Shown piece by piece: positions 54,106-62,098 of a stretch of 64,000 nt of DNA; the stretch's first letter is position 1, and each line of letters opens with the position of its first letter. The notes beneath the pieces were generated by a model. The model did not search any database. It worked only from the letters and a program-made list of their open reading frames with translations, and was not told the origin of the DNA. Source of the stretch: Palsa-504 sp963705835 (GTDB taxonomy: Bacteria > Actinomycetota > Actinomycetes > Streptosporangiales > Streptosporangiaceae). A program made the translations under genes and the position numbers. The stretch is from positions 1-64,000 of the forward strand of contig CAVPLC010000088.1 in assembly GCA_963705835.1 (NCBI GenBank), written 5' to 3'.

Positions 54106-54774
54106 ATGCACTGTGTCCCGCTGCACAGGAGCATCATCGCGATCGATATCGAACGGTCGACCGGGCCCGGGCGGACCAATCCCATCCGCGCGGAACTGCG
54201 GCACGAGGCGTACCGGCTGCTGGGTACCGCCATGCGGGCCGCCGGCATCACCGAGGAGCACTGCGACCCGCTGACCGACCGCGGCAACGGCGTCCTGGCG
54301 CTGGTCCATCCCGACGATGACCTGCCCAAGACACTGCTGCTCAATCCGCTGGTTCCCGCCCTGGTCACGCTGCTGGCCGACCGCAACGCCAGCCTGGCCG
54401 GCGCGGAGCGGCACCGCCGGGAGCTGCGGCTGCGGGCCGTCGTCCACGCGGGCGAGGTCCACTACGACGGCAAGGGCTACTTCGGCGAGGCGCTCGACGT
54501 CGCGTTCCGTCTGCTCGACGCGCCCCGGCTCAAGGACTGCCTGCGCCGGGCGGTGACACCGCTGGCCCTGGTCGTCTCGGAGGACATCTACTGGTCCATC
54601 GTCCGGCACGACTACGAGGGCATCCCGGAGAGCGCGTTCGACCCGCTGGTCGGGGTCAGGGTCGCGGGCCGGCGACGCCAGGGCTGGGTGCACGTCCCGG
54701 TCCCCCAGCCGGCCCCCGAGCGGGCCGCGCTGGCGACCACGGCAGCCCGGCCGAAGGCCATGATCGCGGCCTGA
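54106..54774 (+). CDS. Nucleotidyl cyclase-like protein with altered metal-binding residue
   Basis: The 222-aa protein has a class III cyclase-like core: SIIAIDIERSTG (first metal Asp), LTDRGNGVLALVHP (where the second metal Asp is usually GDG) and LRLRAVVHAGEVHYDGKGYF, AFRLLDAPRLKD. The GNG change suggests loss or alteration of catalysis. This family of small cyclase-like proteins is widespread in actinomycetes with unknown function. It is divergent from the XRE/DUF397 pair with 206 bp between, holding a small inverted repeat GTAGG-AGACC-CCTAC. Confidence 0.7.
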   Translation: MHCVPLHRSIIAIDIERSTGPGRTNPIRAELRHEAYRLLGTAMRAAGITEEHCDPLTDRGNGVLALVHPDDDLPKTLLLNPLVPALVTLLADRNASLAGAERHRRELRLRAVVHAGEVHYDGKGYFGEALDVAFRLLDAPRLKDCLRRAVTPLALVVSEDIYWSIVRHDYEGIPESAFDPLVGVRVAGRRRQGWVHVPVPQPAPERAALATTAARPKAMIAA

Positions 54775-54787
54775 GAACCGCCGGCCG

Positions 54788-55069
54788 TTATCGTCCGGTG
54801 CTGGCCCCGCGGCCCAGGCGCACGGCGACGGCGATGGTGCCGGCGCCGATCAGCAGGGCCACGGTGTTGGGCACGATGAGGGCCAGGTTGCGCGCGGCGA
54901 TGCCGTAGCTGACCCACAGCAGGAAGCCGACCATCAGGATCGCGAAGTACCCGACCGACACGTCGCGTGAGGATCGCTGGCGCAGCATCCGGCGGATCTG
55001 CAGGAGGGGCGAGATGCCCATCGGGACACCCCACGCGGCGGCGGCAACGGCAAGCCCGGTCACGACCAT
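54788..55069 (-). CDS. SemiSWEET/PQ-loop sugar transporter
   Basis: The 93-aa protein has three membrane helices (residues 1-20, 42-62, 66-88) with the PQ-like motif PLLQIRRMLRQRSSRDVS, normal for SemiSWEETs, which dimerise to form a sugar channel. The start at 55069 has GGAAAG just upstream and gives the family length. Convergent with the cyclase-like gene. Confidence 0.88.
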   Translation of the reverse strand: MVVTGLAVAAAAWGVPMGISPLLQIRRMLRQRSSRDVSVGYFAILMVGFLLWVSYGIAARNLALIVPNTVALLIGAGTIAVAVRLGRGASTGR

Positions 55070-55167
55070 GGCGCTTTCCTTCGGCAAGGCGCCCAGGCTC
55101 GGCGAACCGTGCTCGCCAGCTGACCTGATGAGGGGCGCAAGCACGGCCAGCGCGTATTTTACCAGGT

Positions 55168-55704
55168 CTAGGCCGCGGCGAGCTCGACGGTGACGTCCAT
55201 CACGCCGCGGTGCGGCACGCTGGACGACACCCGCCCGGCCCCGGCGAGCAGGGCCAGCGACGCGTGATTATCCGCCTCGACCTCGGTGCTCAGCCGCCGG
55301 ACCGCGGCGGGGCGGCGGCGTAGCAGGGCCTCGGCCAGGGCCGTGCCCACCCCGCGGCCCTGCCAGTCATCGGCCACGGTGAAGGCGACGTCGGCCGTGA
55401 CCGGATCGTCAGGGTCCTGGATCAGGCGGGCGATCCCGACCGGCTGTTCCTCGCCGTCGGGCGGGAACACGGTGAGCAGCAGCGCGATGTGGTGCTCGCC
55501 GTCCACGCCGCCGACCAGCCGCTCGAGCATCGCGTCGTCGAGGTCGCCGAGCGCGGACAGGAACCGGCGCTGCCGCGACTCCATCGACAGGCCACGGAAC
55601 ATCTCGCGCAGTGCCCGGCCGTCGGTGGGCAGCAACGGCCAGATCAGCGCGGGCGTGCCGTCGCGAAGCCTGACTTCGCCTGGCAGTCTCCGATTGGTGT
55701 TCAC
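55168..55704 (-). CDS. GNAT-family N-acetyltransferase
   Basis: The 178-aa protein has a full GNAT domain: strand VTADVAFTVADDWQGRGVG with acetyl-CoA loop GRGVGTAL, and STEVEADNHASLALLAGAG. It resembles the Pat/acetyl-CoA synthetase-acetylating or small-molecule group, but the substrate is not readable. Followed by the SemiSWEET gene. Confidence 0.88.
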   Translation of the reverse strand: MNTNRRLPGEVRLRDGTPALIWPLLPTDGRALREMFRGLSMESRQRRFLSALGDLDDAMLERLVGGVDGEHHIALLLTVFPPDGEEQPVGIARLIQDPDDPVTADVAFTVADDWQGRGVGTALAEALLRRRPAAVRRLSTEVEADNHASLALLAGAGRVSSSVPHRGVMDVTVELAAA

Positions 55705-55817
55705 GTCCGCTACAACACCGGCGGGCGACGCGCTAGTCCGTGAGGCGCCTCACCCGGGGACGGGCGGGCCGACGACGCGGCCGCGCGGGCGGGGCGCTGC
55801 TGGCCGGCGGGCTCGTG

Positions 55818-57110
55818 CTACGCCTGAGCGATGCGTAAGCGGCGGTCGGCCTCAGCGGCGGTCGCTTCCAGCGCGACCGGGGCCGGTTCCGCGTAGGCCT
55901 GGGCGACGGTGGCCCGGTTGAAGACCCGCCACGTAACGGCTGACACCAGGGCCGCGACCACGAACCCGGCCCAGTAAGGCGCGGTGATCCCGAACCTGGC
56001 CGCGACCGCGCCGCCGAGCAGGGCTCCGACGCAGTTTCCTCCGGCCGCGATGAACAAGATGGTGCTGCTGACCCGGCCGAGCATCTCCGGCGGCGTCAGC
56101 CGCTGCTTCAGCGAGTTCCCCACGATGGTCCAAAGAGCGGCGTGCACGCCGAACGCGAACATCATGAACCCCACGACGTAGGCGCTGCGCGAGGTGGCCA
56201 GGGTCAGGTGCAGTCCCGCCTCGACCAGCAGGCCGATCCGGATGGTCCAGGTCGCCGTGACCCGCCTGATGAGCCAGTCGCCGCAGGCCGACCCGAGCAG
56301 GGCCCCGACCGCCTCGCAGGTGAACAGCACCCCGTAGCCGACGGGGCCGAGGTGCAGGCGCTCCTTCGCGAGCAGCACCAGGACGGCGGTCGCCGCGACG
56401 AGCGTGAGGTTCAGCAGCCCGATCAGCACCGTCATCGTGCGCAGCACCCGCTGGTGGGCCAGCCAGCGGAACCCTTCGGCCAGCTCGGACCGGACCGTGC
56501 CCGGCCACCGCCCACCGTCCGCCTTCGGTCGCGAGGCCCGGTACGTGCCCGCGACCATCGCGACCAGGACGGCGCTGGCCGCGTACGTGCCCGCATTGAC
56601 GAAGAACGGGACCCACGCCGCCACCACGAACAAGAACCCGGCCAGCGGTCCGGCGATCATGCTCTGCATCAGCGTCGTGCCGCCGACCAGCCAGCCGTTC
56701 GCCCGCTCCAGGCGCTCGCGCGGCACGACGGAGGGGATCATGGCCTGGCTCGCCGAACGGAAGACGACCTCGCCCGCGTTGACCACGAACAGCACGGCAT
56801 CCAGCAGGGCGATGCTCGCGTGTCCCGTCAGGAGGGCGGCGGAGAGGACGCCCATGACGGCGACCCGGGCCCAGTCGATCACGACCATCAGCCGCCGCCG
56901 GTCGAGGCGGTCCACCAGCACCCCGCCGGGCAGGGCGAACAGCAGCCACGGCAGCCACGCCGCGCCGGACGTGGCGGACACGATCAGCGGGCTCTTGGTG
57001 TGGGCCGCCACGTACAGCGGCGCGGCGATGATGGACAGGCCGCTGCCCAGCGCCGACGCCGTGCTGGCCGTCCACAGCTTGGTGAACCGCGAGCCCAGGG
57101 GTTCCGCCAC
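55818..57110 (-). CDS. MFS transporter
   Basis: The 430-aa protein has 12 predicted membrane helices, the motif-A loop DRLDRRRLMV, and NGWLVGGTTLMQSMIAGPL, typical of the MFS enterobactin-exporter/TetA-like group in actinomycetes. It probably exports a drug or siderophore-like compound. The start at GTG 57110 gives the family N-terminus (AEPLGSRFTKLW); the frame extends upstream through the SRPBCC gene. 22 bp after that gene, so co-transcribed. Confidence 0.88.
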   Translation of the reverse strand: MAEPLGSRFTKLWTASTASALGSGLSIIAAPLYVAAHTKSPLIVSATSGAAWLPWLLFALPGGVLVDRLDRRRLMVVIDWARVAVMGVLSAALLTGHASIALLDAVLFVVNAGEVVFRSASQAMIPSVVPRERLERANGWLVGGTTLMQSMIAGPLAGFLFVVAAWVPFFVNAGTYAASAVLVAMVAGTYRASRPKADGGRWPGTVRSELAEGFRWLAHQRVLRTMTVLIGLLNLTLVAATAVLVLLAKERLHLGPVGYGVLFTCEAVGALLGSACGDWLIRRVTATWTIRIGLLVEAGLHLTLATSRSAYVVGFMMFAFGVHAALWTIVGNSLKQRLTPPEMLGRVSSTILFIAAGGNCVGALLGGAVAARFGITAPYWAGFVVAALVSAVTWRVFNRATVAQAYAEPAPVALEATAAEADRRLRIAQA

Positions 57111-57132
57111 GTCATGCGACGTTACCTGGTGG

Positions 57133-57612
57133 TTAGCGCTGGGGCCTGACGGTGCTTGTGGTGCGCGGCGCGCCGTTGTCGTTGAGGTCGTCGAGCACGG
57201 CCGGAAGGCCGACCGTGAGCATCTTCCTGCGGACCGCGCCCAGGATCTTGGCCAGGAAGAACCCGCCCGCGCCGGTGAAGCCGGTGTGCTCGAAGGTGAA
57301 GCGGGTACCGCCGTCGTGCGGCTCGATGCGGTACGTGACGAAGGTGGCCTCGGCGTTCTCGTCGCCGACCCACGAATAGCGGAGCAGGGACGGCTCGCGC
57401 GCCTCGAGGACCTCGCAGTCGACGATCCCGCGCCACCACGGCTGCGGCTTGGCGACAAACTGGAACCGCGTGCCCACCTCGGTGGAGAAGCCGACCGGGC
57501 GCGCTCCCTGACCCGTCGCGGTCCACAGCGGAATCAGCTCCGGGTCGGTCACCGCCCGCCAGACCTTGGCGGGGGGATGGGGGTAGTCGCGCACGATGCG
57601 GATGTCACTCAT
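57133..57612 (-). CDS. SRPBCC-family (AHSA1-like) protein
   Basis: The 159-aa protein has the START-like fold: YPHPPAKVWRAVTDPELIPLW at the N-terminus, WWRGIVDCEVLEAREPSLLR and TRFTFEHTGFTG. It binds a hydrophobic ligand or acts as a chaperone-like protein. It is divergent from a TetR gene across an AT-rich operator-like region, and lies ahead of the MFS exporter, suggesting one regulated unit. Confidence 0.88.
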   Translation of the reverse strand: MSDIRIVRDYPHPPAKVWRAVTDPELIPLWTATGQGARPVGFSTEVGTRFQFVAKPQPWWRGIVDCEVLEAREPSLLRYSWVGDENAEATFVTYRIEPHDGGTRFTFEHTGFTGAGGFFLAKILGAVRRKMLTVGLPAVLDDLNDNGAPRTTSTVRPQR

Positions 57613-57667
57613 GGAAGCTCCTCGGCTGGTCAGGTCCGCGACGGCGGGCTGGTCAGATTTTCTGTAA

Positions 57668-57681
57668 CTATAAAATTATAG
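57668..57681. promoter_or_regulatory. Palindromic operator candidate CTATAA-AA-TTATAG
   Basis: Exact 6-bp arms with a 2-bp spacer lie within a very AT-rich 60-bp stretch between the divergent SRPBCC and TetR genes. This is a natural site for TetR binding and for -10 elements. Confidence 0.6.
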
Positions 57682-57720
57682 CAGTAGAATTTTTTTAGCA
57701 ACTGTACTATGCTGGAAAGC

Positions 57721-58422
57721 ATGAGTGAACAGACCGTTGTCTGGACGGCGCGGTACGCTCCGGGCGCGGCTGCCGAGGGACTGCGCGAGCGCAAGAAGCG
57801 CTGGATGCGCCAGCAGCTGTCCGACACCGCGACGCGGATGTTCATGGACCGCGGCTTCGACGCCTTCCGGGTCGCTGAGGTCGCCGAGGCCTGCGGGGTT
57901 TCGGAGAAGACGGTCTTCAACTACTTCCCCACCAAGGAATCACTCGTCCTGGACCGGCTGGACACCACGATGGCCTCGCTGCGGACCGGCCTGGCCGAGC
58001 CGGGGGTTCCGCCGGTTGAGGCGGCCCTGCGGATCCTGGACCATGAGCTGAGCGCCATGACCGCCTGGCTCGCCGGCCAGGACGACCCGGCCGAGGCGGC
58101 CCGGGCGATCCGGCGTTTCGGCGACCTGATCCGCGCCACGCCGTCGCTGCGGGCCTACCAGAGCGACATGATGGACCGGTTCGTCTCCCTGGCCACCGAG
58201 ATCCTGGCCGCGCGGGCCGGGATGAGCGCAGATGACCCGGAGCCGCAGATCGCGGCCAGGGCGCTGCTGGGGCTCTGGCACGTTCAGGCCGAAAGCCTGC
58301 GCAGGCACCTGGACGGCGCTCCCGCGCGGGTCCACGACCTGGTCACTGCCGATGTCCGCCGCGCCGCGCGGCTCATCGAGACGGGACTTGGCTCGTTCGC
58401 GACCCTCGGTTCAGACCTTTAG
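57721..58422 (+). CDS. TetR-family transcriptional regulator
   Basis: The 233-aa protein has an N-terminal HTH (MFMDRGFDAFRVAEVAEACG then VSEKTVFNYFPTKESLVLD) and a C-terminal helical domain with HVQAESLRRHLDGA. It starts at 57721; an ATG 12 bp earlier is in frame. Divergent from SRPBCC-MFS, with an operator-like palindrome between, so it likely represses exporter expression and itself. Confidence 0.9.
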   Translation: MSEQTVVWTARYAPGAAAEGLRERKKRWMRQQLSDTATRMFMDRGFDAFRVAEVAEACGVSEKTVFNYFPTKESLVLDRLDTTMASLRTGLAEPGVPPVEAALRILDHELSAMTAWLAGQDDPAEAARAIRRFGDLIRATPSLRAYQSDMMDRFVSLATEILAARAGMSADDPEPQIAARALLGLWHVQAESLRRHLDGAPARVHDLVTADVRRAARLIETGLGSFATLGSDL

Positions 58423-58426
58423 GTAG

Positions 58427-59518
58427 CTATGACGCGCGCCGCTGGCGATCGAGCCACAGATCGCGGACCTCGGAGGCGTCGAAGTAGATCTTCGTGCTGG
58501 CCGCGTCCCCGGCCCGCGCGGCCAGGTCAGACGTCGACGGCGCGGGCCCAGGGAAGTAGAGCTGCTCCCGTGAGACGGCGCCGTCGGCCAGGGCGCGCTC
58601 CAGTACCGCCTGTGCGCCGTCACGGCGCATGTTCCCGTGGCGGCGCCGGTAGACGCCGGTCGTCCCGGTGTGCAGGTCCAGGTTCGGCCGGCAGACGAGC
58701 CGATGGTGCGGGCCTTCCCACTCCCGGGTCTCGGGCCAGCTGCCGTCCCGGGCGCGCCGCACCCACGCGCCCTCGGTGTACGCTTCCAGGCTGCTCCACG
58801 CCTTGCGCAGGCTGCTCAACGCCTCGCGGTCAGGCGGCGTTTCCTTGAGCACCCCCTGGGCGACGGGCAGCAGGTCGCCGAGATCCGGCCGCAGCGCCTC
58901 GTACCGCCGGCCGCGCACCGTCGGCGTGTAACCCGCGACGGTGAAGGCCATCCTGACCCGCAGCTCGAGCAGGACGGACAGTAGCCGGTCGAAGTCGCGC
59001 AGGCCCGGCTTGGTGAGGAAGACGTTGGCGCCGGAGCCCATCCCGCATTCCCGGGCCCGCCGGACGGCCAGGCAGGTCTCCTCGAAGGCGCCCGGGCGGT
59101 TCAGCTGCCGGTCATGCTCGGCGCCGTAGCCGTGGAAGGCGACCCACAGCGAGTGCGCTCCGCACTGCCTCGCCGCGGCGATGATCTCCGCCCAGTCCTC
59201 GCGCGAGGCGAGCGGCGGACCCGGCGTCAGGATCGGGTCATAGTCCTCGCCCAGGTGCGGGGCGAACAGGCGGATCATGTCCGGCGCGTTAGGGTGCGCG
59301 GTCACCTCGTGCATCGGGTACGTGGTGTAGTCCAGCCCGCGCTCGCCGCAGAAACGGGACAGCTCATCCAGGAAGAACGCCGCGTCCTCGATCGGCATCG
59401 CCGGGTACTTGCGGCCGAGCGCCCAGCAGTGCATGCAGGTCGTCAGGCACCCCGAGACCTCGACCAGCACCTCGACGCTCACGCGACCGATGATCCGTCG
59501 GCGCAGGCCGTCCGTCAA
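58427..59518 (-). CDS. Radical SAM protein
   Basis: The 363-aa protein has the cluster motif CLTTCMHC at residues 24-31 (CX3CX2C), then a barrel with YTTYPMHEVTAHPNAPDMI, LWVAFHGYGAEHDRQLN and LRVRMAFTVAGYTPTV. The C-terminal region HRLVCRPNLDLHTGTTGVYR resembles a SPASM-like end but lacks its Cys set. No precursor peptide or partner gene is obvious. The substrate is unknown. The stop is 2 bp from the convergent TetR end. Confidence 0.85.
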   Translation of the reverse strand: MTDGLRRRIIGRVSVEVLVEVSGCLTTCMHCWALGRKYPAMPIEDAAFFLDELSRFCGERGLDYTTYPMHEVTAHPNAPDMIRLFAPHLGEDYDPILTPGPPLASREDWAEIIAAARQCGAHSLWVAFHGYGAEHDRQLNRPGAFEETCLAVRRARECGMGSGANVFLTKPGLRDFDRLLSVLLELRVRMAFTVAGYTPTVRGRRYEALRPDLGDLLPVAQGVLKETPPDREALSSLRKAWSSLEAYTEGAWVRRARDGSWPETREWEGPHHRLVCRPNLDLHTGTTGVYRRRHGNMRRDGAQAVLERALADGAVSREQLYFPGPAPSTSDLAARAGDAASTKIYFDASEVRDLWLDRQRRAS

Positions 59519-59629
59519 AGCCTTTACGGCCCGGACGGGGAGACGCGCATCACATTGGTGGGGCTGTCACATGTTGCCGGGCTGTTCGGTTAGTGAGGTC
59601 GTAGCAGCTCATACGACAAGGAGATCACC

Positions 59630-60103
59630 TTGGACGCCCGTCTCAACTACTACGGCAGCCCCATCGGGTCGAAGGTCGCGAAGTACCTCATCTCGGCGGG
59701 CAAGGTCGTGTCGGACTCGACGCTGCCGACCGCAACGAAGCACCTGGTGGAGATCCGCGCCAGCCAGATCAACGGCTGCGCCTACTGCGTCGACATGCAC
59801 ACCAAGGACGCCGCGCACGCCGGGGAGACCCAGCAGCGGCTCAACTTGGTCGCGACCTGGCGGGAGGCCACGGTCTTCACCGACGCCGAGCGGGCCGCCC
59901 TGGAACTGACCGAGCAGGGCACCCGCCTCGCCGACGCCGCCGGCGGCGTCACCGACGAGGCCTGGGCGAATGCGGCCAAGCACTACGACGACGACCAGGT
60001 CGCCGCGCTCGTGTGCCAGATAGGCCTCATCAACACCTGGAACCGCCTGAACGTCATCACGCAGCAGCCCGCCGGGGACTACCAGCCCGGCCAGTTCGCG
60101 TAA
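59630..60103 (+). CDS. Carboxymuconolactone decarboxylase / AhpD-like protein
   Basis: The 157-aa TTG-start protein has AAGGAG at good spacing and the redox motif CAYCVDMH (Cys50, Cys53, His57) in an all-helical fold. AhpD-like members reduce peroxidase partners through this Cys pair; CMD decarboxylases lack it. A thiol peroxidase role is favoured. No AhpC gene is next to it. Confidence 0.9.
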   Translation: MDARLNYYGSPIGSKVAKYLISAGKVVSDSTLPTATKHLVEIRASQINGCAYCVDMHTKDAAHAGETQQRLNLVATWREATVFTDAERAALELTEQGTRLADAAGGVTDEAWANAAKHYDDDQVAALVCQIGLINTWNRLNVITQQPAGDYQPGQFA

Positions 60104-60140
60104 CCGGCACCCGCCGGAGGGCGGACCAGGGCCGCCGACT

Positions 60141-61343
60141 TCACTCTGGCCTGATCCAGACCGAGACGTACGCGGGTTCCAGGGCCTGGTGCACGACGCG
60201 GGTCAGGTCGGTCTGGACCGAATCCAGGTCCACAGCGTCCTTCAACCCGGCCGCGAACGCGGCGACGGTCTGATCGGCGTCGTAGCGGGCGCGGTTGAAC
60301 CGCCGGTCCACCACGCGCTGTACCCGGCGGCGCACGGGGCTGAACAGGGCCGCCGCGGCCAGGGTGGCGGCGGCCACCGCCACGCTGCTGTGGAGCCCCA
60401 GGACCCCAGTGGCCAGCAGGACCAGGCCGGCGTAGACCCCGACCAGCAGCCCCGTGACGATCGCGTACGCCAGGGTGCGGGAGATGATCCGGTCTATCTC
60501 GTACAGCCGGTACTTCAAGATCGCGATGCCGATGCTCAGCGGCAGCGCGGCGAAGCCCAGGATCAGTACCTGCCAGATCGCCGAATTGGTGGCAATGGCC
60601 CAGATGCCGAATACTCCGCAGATGGCGGCGCCGCTGGCCAGCCATTTCAGCTGCTGGCGCCGCTCGCCGGATGAACGCCGCCAGCTGAGGACCTGGCGGC
60701 CGGTGGCGGCGAGCCAGAAGGCTGCCACGGTGACAAAGAACCCCAGGACCAACGGGCTCATCCAGGCCGTGCTGCCGCTGCCCAGGGAGGCGAGGTTCCC
60801 ATCGGCTTGCAGAACGACGTGATGCCCGATGACTAGGCCCAGTACGGCGATGCTTGTGGCTAGCACGGAGGCAGTCGCGATGGCCAGGTAGGTCCACGCC
60901 ACCCATCGCCAGCGCCGCGAGGGCAGCCGGCCATCCGGGAAGAGCAGGATCAGCAGCGGGAACCCGGCCAGCGAATAGCTGAACAGCTGGCTGAGCACAA
61001 GCGCCGACGGCCCGGCGAACGCCAGGTCGTGATAGCCGAGCCGGTACACGAGTTCCGCATAGGTCCCCGAGGCCACGGACAGCAGCATGAATACCGCTTC
61101 GCCGGCCAGCAGCCAGCCGATCGGGTTGCGCGGCTGGTGGCCGGCTACGAATAGGCCGACGGCCGCGGTCACCAGGATGATCGTCAAAATGCCCGCGGCC
61201 GACCATACCTTGCTGACCGTCACCGCGCTGGTCAGGGAGGCCGTTGTTCCCATAAAGGCGAGCAGGACCACGATCACCGCGGCCACCGCCATCGTGATCC
61301 TCCGCGGGGTCAGCCGGAAGCGGCCCGCCGTGCGGAAGGTCAC
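60141..61343 (-). CDS. Multi-pass membrane protein resembling sensor-kinase N-termini, no kinase domain
   Basis: The 400-aa protein has about nine hydrophobic segments, the motif KYRLYEIDRIISRTLAYAIV, and FSPVRRRVQRVVDRRFNRAR followed by a short cytoplasmic helix region. This matches the membrane input domain of a group of actinobacterial histidine kinases, but it ends before any HisKA/HATPase. It may be a stand-alone sensor or a truncated kinase. A GGAACGTT inverted repeat lies 58 bp upstream. Confidence 0.7.
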   Translation of the reverse strand: MTFRTAGRFRLTPRRITMAVAAVIVVLLAFMGTTASLTSAVTVSKVWSAAGILTIILVTAAVGLFVAGHQPRNPIGWLLAGEAVFMLLSVASGTYAELVYRLGYHDLAFAGPSALVLSQLFSYSLAGFPLLILLFPDGRLPSRRWRWVAWTYLAIATASVLATSIAVLGLVIGHHVVLQADGNLASLGSGSTAWMSPLVLGFFVTVAAFWLAATGRQVLSWRRSSGERRQQLKWLASGAAICGVFGIWAIATNSAIWQVLILGFAALPLSIGIAILKYRLYEIDRIISRTLAYAIVTGLLVGVYAGLVLLATGVLGLHSSVAVAAATLAAAALFSPVRRRVQRVVDRRFNRARYDADQTVAAFAAGLKDAVDLDSVQTDLTRVVHQALEPAYVSVWIRPE

Positions 61344-61400
61344 GACCGGTCCCTGACTGGCTGTGGCGGACGTACCGGAAAACGCACCCCACCCATAGCC

Positions 61401-61424
61401 GGAACGTTACGCGGCGAACGTTCC
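61401..61424. promoter_or_regulatory. Inverted repeat GGAACGTT-N8-AACGTTCC
   Basis: Perfect 8-bp arms with an 8-bp spacer, followed at once by GGAAACGTTAC, a third related half-site. It lies 58-81 bp upstream of the membrane protein start and is a plausible operator for a dimeric regulator. Confidence 0.55.
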
Positions 61425-61593
61425 GGAAACGTTACTGCGGTGCGAGCCCGCGCAGCACCTGGGCGTCGACCGCCGGGAGCATCCGACGAGTTTGACGCTC
61501 TCGGCTTGGGTACAAAGAGGTTCACCGAAGACTGGCTGATCGCCGACACCTGACCAGGACAATCGGCCCGGCACAAGCCTCTTGACCTTCGAC

Positions 61594-61740
61594 TCAGACG
61601 GCGTATTCGGTGGGTGTGGTGGCGTAGGTGCGGCCGTTGGGAGTGTGCCAGACCAGGACGCCCGGGTTCCGGCTGTTCCAGCCGCCAGCCCTCGGCCTGT
61701 TTACACCGGTGATGATGCCGGCATGGCGGCGAGCCAATGC
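61594..61740 (-). pseudogene. 3' remnant of a DUF222/HNH endonuclease gene, copy B, frameshifted
   Basis: It reads CRHHHRCKQAEGWRLEQPEP (HNH-like core) and then, after one surplus G at 61661-61666, GVLVWHTPNGRTYATTPTEY and a stop. It keeps more of the gene than copy A (44167-44255). Upstream homology is not recognisable. Confidence 0.75.
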
Positions 61741-62098
61741 ACTCGCAGATACACCCATGACCTGGAAAAACGGCGCCGATCGCCGCATCGGTATGCCTCT
61801 CAATGCCTTGACCTGTGAGGCACAGCAAGCACAGATCGGCCAGCTCTGCTCGTATCTACAGGCTGTCTTCGTCAGGTTAGGTAAGAAGGTCAGGGCCGTT
61901 GGCGAGGTGGGCTGTGGCACGGTGTTCGCCGGGCCGCGCAGGGACGTTCCGCAAGCTGATCCTTCTACGGGCCTGATCGGCACCGTGGGCCCCAGCCGCG
62001 CACTGGCCAGATGGGTGCGGGGCGCCATACGCTGAGTGATGCCGCTATGCGCCGCGTCGATGCGGACTGCGGGCGATGGCGGCGCATTGGGAGTGCCG
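61741..62098. other. Region without a recognised gene
   Basis: Roughly 360 bp with lower GC content at 61790-61900. Short frames exist on both strands, but none has family-like sequence or a convincing ribosome site. It lies between the HNH remnant and the LuxR gene end. Confidence 0.4.
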
